Positions 24,901-37,463 of a DNA stretch of 64,000 nucleotides are shown piece by piece. The first letter of the stretch is position 1. Every line of letters starts with the position of its first letter. The notes under the pieces are model-generated. The model saw nothing but the letters and a program-made list of their open reading frames with translations, did no database searches and was not told the DNA's origin. The translations under genes were made by a program, and so were the position numbers. The DNA lies in assembly GCF_029227915.1 (NCBI RefSeq), contig NC_079880.1, positions 7,814,001 through 7,878,000 of the forward strand, written 5' to 3'. This DNA comes from Hydractinia symbiolongicarpus. Lineage: Eukaryota; Cnidaria; Hydrozoa; Anthoathecata; Hydractiniidae.

Positions 24901-26054
24901 GTACGAATATGTTACGCAACTGTTACACCTCACACGGACTGATACCGTTAGAAAGTCAATGAAATGTAGTTTTTGAAACTGTCTCTTCTTCTTCAGTGCG
25001 CGTTAACGGCTACGATTGGTCCCACAGTAAAAAATCTCTTACTTATCTAAATGCTTAAATAAAGCGCTACCACAGCGCCCAGTGTAATCGCTAAGTTCTA
25101 GCAATCATTTCAAAGTAAGACGAATGTTATTTCTTGGAGTCCAATTGGCTCATTTTTCATATTTATAACGTCAAAGTCTAAAATCGGTTCAATTAAGTTC
25201 CACAGTCAATCGTTTTACTGTTAAAAGCGATGCAACCTAGTAATGTCAGAAAAATATCGCTATATAGATGTTAGTACGAATATGTTACGCAGTTGTTGTA
25301 CCTCAAACGGACTGATACCGTTAGAAAGTCAATGAAATGTAGTTTTTGAAACTGTCTCTATTTCTTCAGTGCGCACTACTTACTACGATTGGTCCCACAG
25401 TACAAAATGACTTATCTATCTAAATTTTTAAATAAAGCGCTACCACAGCGCTCAGTGTAATTGCTCAGTTCCAGCAATCATTTCAAATTAAGAAGAACGT
25501 TATTTCTTGGAATCCAGTTGTCTCATTTATCACATTTATAAGGTCAAAGTCTAAAAACAGTTCAATTAAGTCCCACAGTCAATCGTTTCACTGTTAAAAG
25601 CGATGCAATCTAGTAATATTAAAAAATATCGCTAAATACATATTGGTACGAATATGTGACGCAACCGTTGTAACTCAAGGGGACTGATACCGTTATAAAC
25701 TCAACGAAATATAAGTTTTTGGAACTGTTCCTATTTCTTCAGCCAGCGCTAACGGCTAGGATTGGTCCCACAGTAAAAAATAGCTTATTTATCTACATTT
25801 TTAAATGAAGCGCTACCACAGCGTTCAGTTTAATCGCTAAGTTCTAGCAATCATGTCAAAGTAAGACGAATTTTATTTCTTGAAGTCCAATTGGCTTATC
25901 TTTCACATTTATAACGTCAAAGTCAAAAATCGGTTCAATTAAGTCCCACAGTCAATCGTTTCACTGTTAAACGCGATGCAACCTAGTAATATCAGAAAAG
26001 TATCGCTAAATAGATGTTGGTACGAGTATGGTACGCAACTGTTGCACCTCAAAC
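21956..26054 (+). repeat. Eleven individually distinct monomers, no recent HOR
   Basis: Landmarks fall at 21961, 22334, 22707, 23080, 23452, 23825, 24196, 24568, 24941, 25314 and 25686, so the spacing stays at 371-374 bp. I could not find a repeated multi-monomer order. Private variants are common, for example tatttctttagcccgcg, cagcgcgctaaaggctgcaattgc at about 23.88 kb and acaccttggtacgattatg at about 23.40 and 24.52 kb. This looks like an older or less homogenised island between recently amplified blocks. No non-satellite sequence is present. Confidence 0.75.
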
Positions 26055-27537
26055 GGACTGATACCGTTAGAAAGTCAATGCAATGTAGTTTCTGAAACAG
26101 TCTCTACTTCTTCAGCGCGCTCTAACGGCTACGATTGGTCCCACAGTACAAAATGACTTATTTATAAATGTTTAAATAAAGTGCTACCACAGCGCCCAGT
26201 GTAATTGCTCACTTCCGGGAATTATTTCAAATTAAGAAGAACGTTATTTCTTGGAGTCCAGTTCTGTCATTTATCACATTTATAAGGTCAAAGTCTAAAA
26301 TCAGTTCAATTAAGTCCCACAGTCAATCGTTTCACTGTTAAAAGCGATGCAACCTAGTAATATTAAAAAAATATTGCTAAATACATATTGGTACGAATAT
26401 GTGACGCAACCGTTGTTCCTCAACCGGACTGATACCGTTAGAAACTCAATGAAATGTAGTTTTTGAAACAGTGTCTATTTCTTTAGCGTAAACTAACGGC
26501 TAGGATTGGTCCCACATTAAAAAGTGGTTTCTTTATATACATTTTTAAATAAAGCGCTACCACAGCGACCACTGTAATCGCTGAGTTCCAGCGATCATGT
26601 CAAATTAAGAAGAGCGTTATTTCTTGGAGTCCAGTTGTCTCATTGTTGACCTTTATAAGGTCAAAGTCTAAAATCAATTCAATTAAGTCCCACAGTCAAT
26701 CGTTTTACTGTTAATAGCGATGCAACCTTGTAATAACAGAAACATATCGCTAAGTACATGTTGGTATTAATATGTGACGCAACAGTTGTAACTCAAACGG
26801 ACTGATACCGTTAGATAGTCAATACAATGTAGTTTTTGAAACTGTCTCTATTTCTTTAGCGCGCGCTAACGGCTAGGATTGGTCCCACAGTAAAAAATTA
26901 CTTATTTATCTAAATTTTTAAATGAAGCGCTACCAGATTGTAATCGCTAAGTTTTAGCAATCATGTCAAAGTAAGACGAATGTCATTTCTTGGAGTCCAA
27001 TTGGCTCATTTTTTACATTTATAACGTCAAAGTCCAAAATCAGTTCAAATAAGTCCCACAGTCAAACGTTTTACTGTTAAAAGCGATGCAACCTAGTAAT
27101 ATCTGAAACATATCGCTAAATTCATGTTGGTACGAATATGTGACGCAACCCTTGTTCCTTAAACGGACTGATACCGTTAGAAAGTCAATGAAATGTTGTT
27201 TTTGAAACAGTGTCTATTTCTTCAGCGCGCGCTAACGGCTACGATTGGACTCACAGTACAAAAAGACTTATTTATCTAAATGCTTAAATTAAGCGCTACC
27301 ACAGCGCACAGTGTAATCGCTAAGTTCTAGCAATCATGTCAAAGTAAGTCGAATGTTATTTCTTGGAATCCAATTGGCTCATTTTTCACATTCATAAGGT
27401 CAAAGTCCAAAATCGGTTCAATTAAGTCCCACAGTCAATCGTTTCACTGTTAAAAGCGATGCAACCTAGTAATATCAGAAAAGTATCGCTAAATAGATGT
27501 TGGTACGAATATGGTACGCAACTGTTGTACCTCAAAC
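26055..27537 (+). repeat. Diverged 4-monomer B-C-D-A block
   Basis: Units start at 26055 (B), 26426 (C), 26799 (D, 366 bp) and 27165 (A); another B starts at 27538. Monomer type and order match the HOR at 8561-10044, with scattered substitutions such as tagtttctgaaacag in B and gtttttgaaac with GTTG near the start of A. This shows that the A-B-C-D order predates the 10.4-kb duplication. Confidence 0.8.
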
Positions 27538-28283
27538 GGACTGATACCGTTAAAAAGTCAATGCAATGTAGTTTTTGAAACTGTCTCCACTTCTTCAGCG
27601 CGCCCTAACGGCTACAATTGGTCCCACAGTACAAAATGACTTATTTATCTAAATGTTTAAATAAAGCGCTACCACAGCGACCCGTGTAATTGCTCAGTTC
27701 CAGCAATCCCTTCATATTAAGAAGAACGTTATTTCTTGCAGTCCAATTGTGTCATTTATCACATTTATAAGGTCAAAGCCTAAAATAAGTTCAATTAAGT
27801 CCCACAGTCAATCGTTTCACTGTTAAAAGCGATGCAACCTAGTAATATTAAAAAAATATCGCTAAATACATATTGGTACGAATATGTGACGCAACCGTTG
27901 TAACTCAAAGGGACTGATACCCTTAGAATTGCAATGAAATGTAGTTTTTGAAACTGTCTCTATTTCTTCAGTGCGTGCTAACGACTACGATTGGTCCCAC
28001 AGTACAAAATGACTTATCTATCTAAATTTTTAAATAAAGCGCTACCACAGCGCTCAGTGTAATTGCTCAGTTCCAGCAATCATTTCAAATTAAGAACCGC
28101 GTTATTTCTTGGAGTCCAGTTGTCTCATTGTTGACCTTTATAAGGTCAAAGTCTAAAATCAATTCAATTATGTCCCACAGTCAATAGTTTTACTGTTAAT
28201 GGCGACGCAACCTTGTAATAACAGAAACATATCGCTAAATACATGTTGGTACTAATATGTGACGCAACAGTTGTAACTCAAAC
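27538..28283 (+). repeat. Two transitional monomers (chimeric B and a GAATTGCAATG type)
   Basis: Landmarks fall at 27543 and 27916, both 373 bp. The first starts as type B and continues as a monomer with ttgctcagttccagcaatccc. The second starts with ccttagaattgcaatg and ends with the ttgttgacctttataagg / gtactaatatgtg signature of type C. The same two-monomer order recurs at about 29.40-30.14 kb and 32.37-33.11 kb, so this is the degenerate left edge of the next HOR family. Confidence 0.7.
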
Positions 28284-31200
28284 GGACTGATACCGTTAGA
28301 TAGTCAATACAATGTAGTTTTTGAAACTGTCTCTATTTCTTCAGCGCGAGCTAACGGCAAGGAATGGTACCACGGTAAAAAAATGACTACTTTAATAAAA
28401 TTTTTGAATGAAGCGCTTCCACAATGCCCAGTGTAATCGTTGAGTTCCAACAACCATGTCAAATTAAGTAGAATGTTATTTCTTGCAGTTCAATTTTCTC
28501 TTTCCTCACATTATAAGATCTAAGTCCAAGGCAGTTCAATTAAGTGCCACAGTCAATCGCTTCACTGTTAGAAGTGATGCAACCTAGTAATACCAGAAAA
28601 ATATCGCTAAGTACATGTTTGTACGAATATGTGACGCAACCGTTGTACTTCAAGCGGACAGATACCGTTAGAAACTCAATGAAATGCAGTTATTGAAACT
28701 GTCTCTGTTTCTTCAGCCCGCGCTAACCGCTAGGATTGGTCCCACAGTAAAAATTACTTATTTATCTAAAATTTTTAAATGAAGCGCTACCAGAGTGTAA
28801 TCGCTAAGTTCTAGCAATCATGTCAAAGTAAGACGAATGTTATTTCTTGGAGTCCAATTGACTCATTTTTCACATTTATAACGTCAATGTCCAAAATCAG
28901 TTCAAATAAGTGCTACAGTCAAACGTTTTACTGTTGAAAGCGATGCAACATAGTAATATCTGAAACATATCGCTAAATTCATGTTGGTACGAATATGTGA
29001 CGCAACCCTTGTTCCTCAAACGGACTGATACCGTTAAAAAGTCAATGAATTGTAGTTTTTGAAACAGTGTCTATTTCTTCAGCCTGCGCTAATGGCTACG
29101 ATTGGACTCACAGTACAAAAAGACTTATTTATCTAAATGCTTAAATTAAGCGCTACCACAGCGCACAGTGTAATCGCTAAGTTCTAGCAATCATGTGAAA
29201 GTAAGACGAATGTTATTTCTTGGAGTCCAATTGCCTCATTTTTCACATTCATAAGGTCAATGTCCAAAATCGGTTCAATTAAGTCCCACAGTCAATCGTT
29301 TCACTGTTATAAGCGATGCGACCTAGTAATATCAGAAAAGTATCGCTAAATAGATGTTGGTACGAATATGGTACGCAACTGTTGTACCTCAAACGGACTG
29401 ATACCGTTAGAAAGTCAATGCAATGTAGTTTTTGAAACTGTCTCCACCTCTTCAGCGCGCCCTAACGGCTACGATTGGTCCCACAGTACAAAATGAGTTA
29501 TTTATCTAAATGTTTAAATAAAGCGCTACCACAGCGACCAGTGTAATTGCTCAGTTCCAGCAATCCTTTCAAATTAAGAAGAACGTTATTTCTTGGAGTC
29601 CAGTTGTGTCATTTATCACATTTATAAGGTCAAAGCCAAAAACAAGTTCAATTAAGTCCCACAGTCAATCGTTTCACTGTTAAAAGCGATGCAACCTAGT
29701 AATATTAAAAAAATATCGCTAAATACATATTGGTACGAATATGTGACGCAACCGTTGTAACTCAAAGGGACTGATACCTTTAGAATTTCAATGAAATGTA
29801 GTTTTTGAAACTGTCCCTATTTCTTCAGTGCGCGCTAACGACTACGATTGGTCCCACAGTACAAAATGACTTATCTATCTAAATTTTTAAATAAAGCGCT
29901 ACCACAGCGCTCAGTGTAATTGCTCAGTTCCAGCAATCATTTCAAATTAAGAACAGCGTTATTTCTTGGAGTCCAGTTGTCTCATTGTTGATCTTTATAA
30001 GGTCAAAGTCTAAAATCAATTCAATTAAGTCCCACAGTCAATAGTTTTACTGTTAATAGCGACGCAACCTTGTAATAACAAAAACATATCGCTAAATACA
30101 TGTTGGTACTAATATGTGACGCAACAGTTGTAACTCAAACGGACTGATACCGTTAGATAGTCAATACAATGTAGTTTTTGAAACTGTCTCTATTTCTTCA
30201 GCGCGAGCTAACGGCAAGGAATGGTACCACGGTAAAAAAATGACTACTTTAATAAAATTTTTGAATGAAGCGCTTCCACAGTGCCCAGTGTAATCGTTGA
30301 GTTCCAGCAACCATGTCAAATTAAGTAGAATGTTATTTCTTGCAGTTCAATTTTCTCTTTTCTCACATTATAAGATCTAAGTCCAAGGCAGTTCAATTAA
30401 GTGCCACAGTCAATCGCTTCACTGTTAGAAGTGATGCAACCTAGTAATACCAGAAAAATATCGCTAAGTACATGTTTGTACGAATATGTGACGCAACCGT
30501 TGTACTTCAAGCGGACGGATACCGTTAGAAACTCAATGAAATGCAGTTATTGAAACTGTCCCTGTTTCTTCAGCGCGCGCTAACGGCTAGGATTGGTCCC
30601 ACAGTAAAAAATTACTTATTTCTCTAAATTTTTAAATGAAGCGCTACCAGAGTGTAATCGCTAAGTTCTAGCAATCATGTGAAAGTAAGACGAATGTTAT
30701 TTCTTGGAGTCCAATTGGCTCATTTTTCACATTCATAAGGTCAAAGTCCAAAATCGGTTCAATTAAGTCCCACAGTCAATCGTTTCACTGTTAAAAGCGA
30801 TGCAACCTAGTAATATCAGAAAAGTATCGCTAAATAGATGTTTGTACGAACATGGTACGCAACTGTTGTACCTCAAACGGACTGATACCGTTAGAAAGTC
30901 AATGCAATGTAGTTTTTGAAACTGTCTCTACTTCTTCAGCGCGCTCTAACGGCTACGATTGGTCCCACAATACAAAATGACTTATTTATCTAAATGTTTA
31001 AATAAAGCGCTACCACAGCGCCCAGTGTAATTGCTCACTTCCGGCCTTCATTTCAAATTAAAAAGAACGTTATTTCGTGGAGTCCAGTTGTCTCATTTAT
31101 CACATCTATATGGTCACAGTCCAAAATCAGTTTAATTAATTGCCACAGTCAATCGTTTCACTGTTAAAAGCGATGCAACCTAGTAGTATCAGAAAAATAT

Positions 31201-31303
31201 TGCTATATACATGTTGGTACGAATATGTTACGCAACTGTTGTAACTCAAAGGGGCTGATACCGTTAGAAACTCTATGAAATGTAGTTTTTGAAACTGCCT
31301 CTA
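28284..31303 (+). repeat. 2968-bp, 8-monomer HOR copy 1, containing divergent G monomers
   Basis: Monomers start at 28284 (G), 28656, 29022, 29395, 29768, 30141 (G), 30513 and 30879. The order G, GCAGTTATTG type, A, B-chimera, GAATTTC type repeats after 1857 bp (28289 to 30146), and the full 8-monomer set repeats after 2968 bp. G monomers are the most divergent in the window: gcgagctaacggcaaggaatgg, an altered ctactttaataaaatttttg segment, gcgcttccaca, and an ending tacttcaagcggac. They keep normal length (372 bp) and all landmarks, so they belong to the family. Confidence 0.82.
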
Positions 31304-33570
31304 TTTCTTCAGCGCGAGCTAACGGCAAGGAATGGTACCACGGTAAAAAAATGACTACTTTAATAAAATTTTTGAATGAAGCGCTTCCACAGTGCCCAGT
31401 GTAATCGTTGAGTTCCAGCAACCATGTCAATTTAAGTAGAATGTTATTTCTTGCAGTTCAATTTTCTCTTTTCTCACATTATAAGATCTAAGTCCAAGGC
31501 AGTTCAATTAAGTGCCACAGTCAATCGCTTCACTGTTAGAAGTGATGCAACCTAGTAATACCAGAAAAATATCGCTAAGTACATGTTTGTACGAATATGT
31601 GACGCAACCGTTGTACTTCAAGCGGACGGATACCGTTAGAAACTCAATGAAATGCAGTTATTGAAACTGTCTCTGTTTCTTCAGCCCGCGCTAACGGCTA
31701 GGATTGGTCCCACAGTAAAAATTACTTATTTATCTAAAATTTTTAAATGAAGCGCTACCAGAGTGTAATCGCTAAGTTCTAGCAATCATGTCAAAGTAAG
31801 ACGAATGTTATTTCTTGGAGTCCAATTGACTCATTTTTCACATTTATAACGTCAATGTCCAAAATCAGTTCAAATAAGTGCTACAGTCAAACGTTTTACT
31901 GTTGAAAGCGATGCAACATAGTAATATCTGAAACATATCGCTAAATTCATGTTGGTAGGAATATGTGACGCAACCCTTGTTCCTCAAACGGACTGATACC
32001 GTTAAAAAGTCAATGAAATGTAGTTTTTGAAACAGTGTCTATTTCTTCAGCCTGCGCTAATGGCTACGATTGGACTCACAGTACAAAAAGACTTATTTAT
32101 CTAAATGCTTAAATTAAGCGCTACCACAGCGCACAGTGTAATCGCTAAGTTCTAGCAATCATGTGAAAGTAAGACGAATGTTATTTCTTGGAGTCCAATT
32201 GCCTCATTTTTCACATTCATAAGGTCAAAGTCCAAAATCGGTTCAATTAAGTCCCACAGTCAATCGTTTCACTGTTAAAAGCGATGCAACCTAGTAATAT
32301 CAGAAAAGTATCGCTAAATAGATGTTGGTACGAATATGGTACGCAACTGTTGTACCTCAAACGGACTGATACCGTTAGAAAGTCAATGCAATGTAGTTTT
32401 TGAAACTGTCTCCACCTCTTCAGCGCGCCCTAACGGCTACGATTGGTCCCACAGTACAAAATGAGTTATTTATCTAAATATTTAAATAAAGCGCTACCAC
32501 AGCGACCAGTGTAATTGCTCAGTTCCAGCAATCCTTTCAAATTAAGAAGAACGTTATTTCTTGGAGTCCAGTTGTGTCATTTATCACATTTAAAAGGTCA
32601 AAGCCTAAAACAAGTTCAATTAAGTCCCACAGTCAATCGTTTCACTGTTAAAAGCGATGCAACCTAGTAATATTAAAAAAATATCGCTAAATACATATTG
32701 GTACGAATATGTGACGCAACCGTTGTAACTCAAAGGGACTGATACCTTTAGAATTTCAATGAAATGTAGTTTTTGAAACTGTCCCTATTTCTTCAGTGCG
32801 CGCTAACGACTACGATTGGTCCCACAGTACAAAATGACTTATCTATCTAAATTTTTAAATAAAGCGCTACCACAGCGCTCAGTGTAATTGCTCAGTTCCA
32901 GCAATCATTTCAAATTAAGAACAGCGTTATTTCTTGGAGTCCAGTTGTCTCATTGTTGATCTTTATAAGGTCAAAGTCTAAAATCAATTCAATTAAGTCC
33001 CACAGTCAATAGTTTTACTGTTAATAGCGACGCAACCTTGTAATAACAAAAACATATCGCTAAATACATGTTGGTACTAATATGTGACGCAACAGTTGTA
33101 ACTCAAACGGACTGATACCGTTAGATAGTCAATACAATGTAGTTTTTGAAACTGTCTCTATTTCTTCAGCGCGAGCTAACGGCAAGGAATGGTACCACGG
33201 TAAAAAAATGACTACTTTAATAAAATTTTTGAATGAAGCGCTTCCACAGTGCCCAGTGTAATCGTTGAGTTCCAGCAACCATGTCAAATTAAGTAGAATG
33301 TTATTTCTTGCAGTTCAATTTTCTCTTTTCTCACCTTATAAGATCTAAGTCCAAGGCAGTTCAATTAAGTGCCACAGTCAATCGCTTCACTGTTAGAAGT
33401 GATGCAACCTAGTAATACCAGAAAAATATCGCTAAGTACATGTTTGTACGAATATGTGACGCAACCGTTGTACTTCAAGCGGACGGATACCGTTAGAAAC
33501 TCAATGAAATGCAGTTATTGAAACTGTCCCTGTTTCTTCAGCGCGCGCTAATGGCTAGGATTGGTCCCAC
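31304..33570 (+). repeat. 2968-bp HOR copy 2 (partial, about 2.27 kb)
   Basis: G monomers at 31310 and 33167 (position of cagcgcgag) mirror 28342 and 30199, again 1857 bp apart. The copy starts inside the monomer at 31252, which is a chimera: a GAAACTCTATG-type 5' end joined to a G body, with the switch between 31299 and 31312. It ends near 33570, where the sequence passes into the cattaaaaaatagatt type of the next block. Differences from copy 1 are few, for example tcaccttataag for tcacattataag. Confidence 0.83.
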
Positions 33571-36500
33571 ATTAAAAAATAGATTATTTATCTACATTTT
33601 TAAATGAAGCGCTACCACAGCGCTCAGTGTAATCGCTAAGTTCCAGCCATCATGTCAAAGTTAGACGAATGTTATTTCTTGGAGTCCAATTGGCTCATTT
33701 TTCACAATTTATAACGTCAAAGTCCAAAATCGGTTTAATTAAGTCCCGCAGTCAATCGTTTCACTGTTAAAAGCGATGCAACCTAGTAGTATCAGAAAAA
33801 TATCGCTAAATACATATTGGTACGAATATGTTACGCAACTGTTGTAACTCAAAGGGACTGATACCGTTAGAAACTCAATGAAATGTAGTTTTTGAAACTG
33901 TCTCTATTTCTTCAGTGCGCGCTAACGACTACGATTGATCCCACAGTAATGACTTATCTATCTAAATTTTTAAATAAAGCACTACCACAGCGCTCAGTGT
34001 AATTGCTCAGTTCCAGCAATCATTTCAAATTAAGAAGAGCGGTATTTCGTGGAGTCCAGTTGTCTCATTTATCACATCTATATGGTCACAGTCCAAAATC
34101 AGTTTAATTAATTGCCACAGTAAATCGTTTCACTGTTAAAAGAGATGCAACCTAGTAGTATCTGAAAAATATCGCTAAATATATATTGGTACGAATATGT
34201 TACGCAACTGTTGTAACTCAAAGGGGCTGATACCGTTAGAAACTCTATGAAATGTAGTTTTTGAAACTGCCTCTATTTCTTCAGTGCGCGCTAACGACTA
34301 CGATTGGTCCAACAGTAAAAAATAGATTATTTATCTACATTTTTAAATGAAGCGCTACCACAGCGCTCAGTGAAATCGCTAAGTTCCAGCCATCATGTCA
34401 AAGTTAGACGAATGCTATTTCTTGGAGTCCAATTGGCTCATTTTTCACAATTTATAACGTCAAAGTCCAAAATCTGTTCAATTAAGTCCCACAGTCAATC
34501 GTTTCACTGTTAAAAGCGATGCAACCAAGTAGTATCAGAAAAATATCGCTAAACACATATTGGTACGAATATGTTACGCAACTGTTGTAATTCAAAAGGA
34601 CTGATACCGTTAGAAACTCAATGAAATGTAGTTTTTGAAACTGTCTCTATTTCTTCAGTGCGCGCTAACGACTACGATTGATCCCACAGTACAAAATGAC
34701 TTATCTATCTAAATTTTTAAATAAAGCGCTACCACAGCGCTCAGTGTAATTGCTCAGTTCCAGCAATCAGTTCAAATTAAGAAGAGCGTTATTTCTTGAA
34801 GTCCAATTGGCTCATTTTTCATATTTATAAGGTCAAAGTCCAACATCGGTTCAATTAAGTCCCACAGTCAATCGTTTCACTGTTAAAAGCGATGAAACCT
34901 AGTAATATTAGAAACATATCGCTAAATGCATGTTGGTACGAATATGTGACGCAACCGTTGTACCTCAAACGGACTGATACCGTTAGAAACTCAATGAAAT
35001 GTAGTTTTTGAAACAGTGTCTTTTTTTTCAGCGTGAGCTAACGGTTAGGATTGGTCCCACATTAAAAAATAGATTATTTATCTACATTTTTAAATGAAGC
35101 GCTACCACAGCGCTCAGTGTAATCGCTAAGATCCAGCCATCATGTCAAAGTTAGACGAATGTTATTTCTTGGAGTCCAATTGGCTCATTTTTCACAATTT
35201 ATAACGTCAAAGTCCAAAATCGGTTTAATTAAGTCCCGCAGTCAATCGTTTCACTGTTAAAAGCGATGCAACCTAGTAGTATCAGAAAAATATCGCTAAA
35301 TACATATTGGTACGAATATGTTACGCAACTGTTGTAACTCAAAGGGACTGATACCGTTAAAAACTCAATGAAATGTAGTTTTTGAAACTGTCTCTATTTC
35401 TTCAGTGCGCGCTAACGACTACGATTGATCCCACAGTAATGACTTATCTATCTAAATTTTTAAATAAAGCACTACCACAGCGCTCAGTGTAATTGCTCAG
35501 TTCCAGCAATCATTTCAAATTAAGAAGAGCGGTATTTCGTGGAGTCCAGTTGTCTCATTTATCACATCTATATGGTCACAGTCCAAAATCAGTTTAATTA
35601 ATTGCCACAGTCAATCGTTTCACTGTTAAAAGAGATGCAACCTAGTAGTATCTGAAAAATATCGCTAAATATATATTGGTACGAATATGTTACGCAACTG
35701 TTGTAACTCAAAGGGGCTGATACCGTTAGAAACTCTATGAAATGTAGTTTTTGAAACTGCCTCTATTTCTTCAGTGCGCGCTAACGACTACGATTGGTCC
35801 AACAGTAAAAAATAGATTATTTATCTACATTTTTAAATGAAGCGCTACCACAGCGCTCAGTGAAATCGCTAAGTTCCAGCCATCATGTCAAAGTTAGACG
35901 AATGCTATTTCTTGGAGTCCAATTGGCTCATTTTTCACAATTTATAACGTCAACCGTTGTACTTCAAGCGGACGGATACCGTTAGAAACTCAATAAAATG
36001 CAGTTATTGAAACTGTCCCTGTTTCTTCAGCGCGCGCTAATGGCTAGGATTGGTCCCACATTAAAAAATAGATTATTTATCTACATTTTTAAATGAAGCG
36101 CTACCACAGCGCTCAGTGTAATCGCTAAGTTCCAGCCATCATGTCAAAGTTAGACGAATGTTATTTCTTGGAGTCCAATTGGCTCATTTTTCACAATTTA
36201 TAACGTCAAAGTCCAAAATCGGTTTAAATAAGTCCCGCAGTCAATCGTTTCACTGTTAAAAGCGATGCAACCTAGTAGTATCAGAAAAATATCGCTAAAT
36301 ACATATTGGTACGAATATGTTACGCAACTGTTGTAACTCAAAGGGACTGATACCGTTAGAAACTCAATGAAATGTAGTTTTTGAAACTGTCTCTATTTCT
36401 TCAGTGCGCGCTAACGACTACGATTGATCCCACAGTACAAAATGACTTATCTATCTAAATTTTTAAATAAAGCACTACCACAGCGCTCAGTGTAATTGCT

Positions 36501-37463
36501 CAGTTCCAGCAATCATTTCAAATTAAGAAGAGCGGTATTTCGTGGAGTCCAGTTGTCTCATTTATCACATCTATATGGTCACAGTCCAAAATCAGTTTAA
36601 TTAATTGCCACAGTCAATCGTTTCACTGTTAAAAGAGATGCAACCTAGTAGTATCAGAAAAATATCGCTAAATATATATTGGTACGAATATGTTACGCAA
36701 CTGTTGTAACTCAAAGGGGCTGATACCGTTAGAAGCTCTATGAAATGTAGTTTTTGAAACTGCCTCTATTTCTTCAGTGCGCGCTAACGACTACGATTGG
36801 TCCAACAGTAAAAAATAGATTATTTATCTACATTTTTAAATGAAGCGCTACCACAGCGCTCAGTGAAATCGCTAAGTTCCAGCCATCATGTCAAAGTTAG
36901 ACGAATGCTATTTCTTGGAGTCCAATTGGCTCATTTTTCACAATTTATAACGTCAAAGTCCAAAATCTGTTCAATTAAGTCCCACAGTCAATCGTTTCAC
37001 TGTTAAAAGCGATGCAACCAAGTAGTATCAGAAAACTATCGCTAAACACATATTGGTACGAATATGTTACGCAACTGTTGTAATTCAAAAGGACTGATAC
37101 CGTAAGAAACTCAATGAAATGTAGTTTTTGAAACTGTCTCTATTTCTTCAGTGCGCGCTAACGACTACGATTGATCCCACAGTACAAAATGACTTATCTA
37201 TCTAAATTTTTAAATAAAGCGCTACCACAGCGCTCAGTGTAATTGCTCAGTTCCAGCAATCATTTCAAATTAAGAAGAGCGTTATTTCTTGAAGTCCAAT
37301 TGGCTCATTTTTCATATTTATAAGGTCAAAGTCCAAAATCGGTTCAATTAAGTCCCACAGTCAATCGTTTCACTGTTAAAAGCGATGCAACCTAGTAATA
37401 TTAGAAACATATCGCTAAATGCATGTTGGTACGAATATGTGACGCAACCGTTGTACCTCAAAC
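33481..37463 (+). repeat. Three copies of a 4-monomer HOR (about 1490 bp), the middle one truncated
   Basis: Copy 1 has units at 33481, 33855, 34224 and 34598. Copy 2 has units at 34971, 35345 and a truncated one at 35714. Copy 3 has units at 35970, 36344, 36717 and 37091. Shared diagnostic variants are aagtcccgcag, gcggtatttcgtggag, atatatattggtacg and gtgaaatcgc. The second monomer of copies 1 and 2 has lost four bases (ccacagtaatgac against ccacagtacaaaatgac); copy 3 retains them. Copy 3 begins with the end of a G monomer, as copy 1 does, so the block was duplicated together with its G-derived left edge. Confidence 0.83.
35714..35969 (+). repeat. Truncated 256-bp monomer
   Basis: This is the only monomer in the window missing a large piece. 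It is normal up to tttataacgtcaa (ending 35953) and then continues directly with ccgttgtacttcaagcggac, the terminal 16-20 bp of a G monomer, so about 118 bp are missing. The left parent reads gtcaaagtcc and the right parent reads gacgcaaccg. They share CAA at 35951-35953, consistent with a microhomology-mediated join between two different monomer types. Confidence 0.9.

Noticed and set aside
28374-28384. A-run (gtaaaaaaatgac) in G monomers as a retroelement poly(A) tail
   Set aside because: It sits in the middle of an in-register monomer, has no target-site duplication, and aligns with acagtaaaaaat of other monomers.
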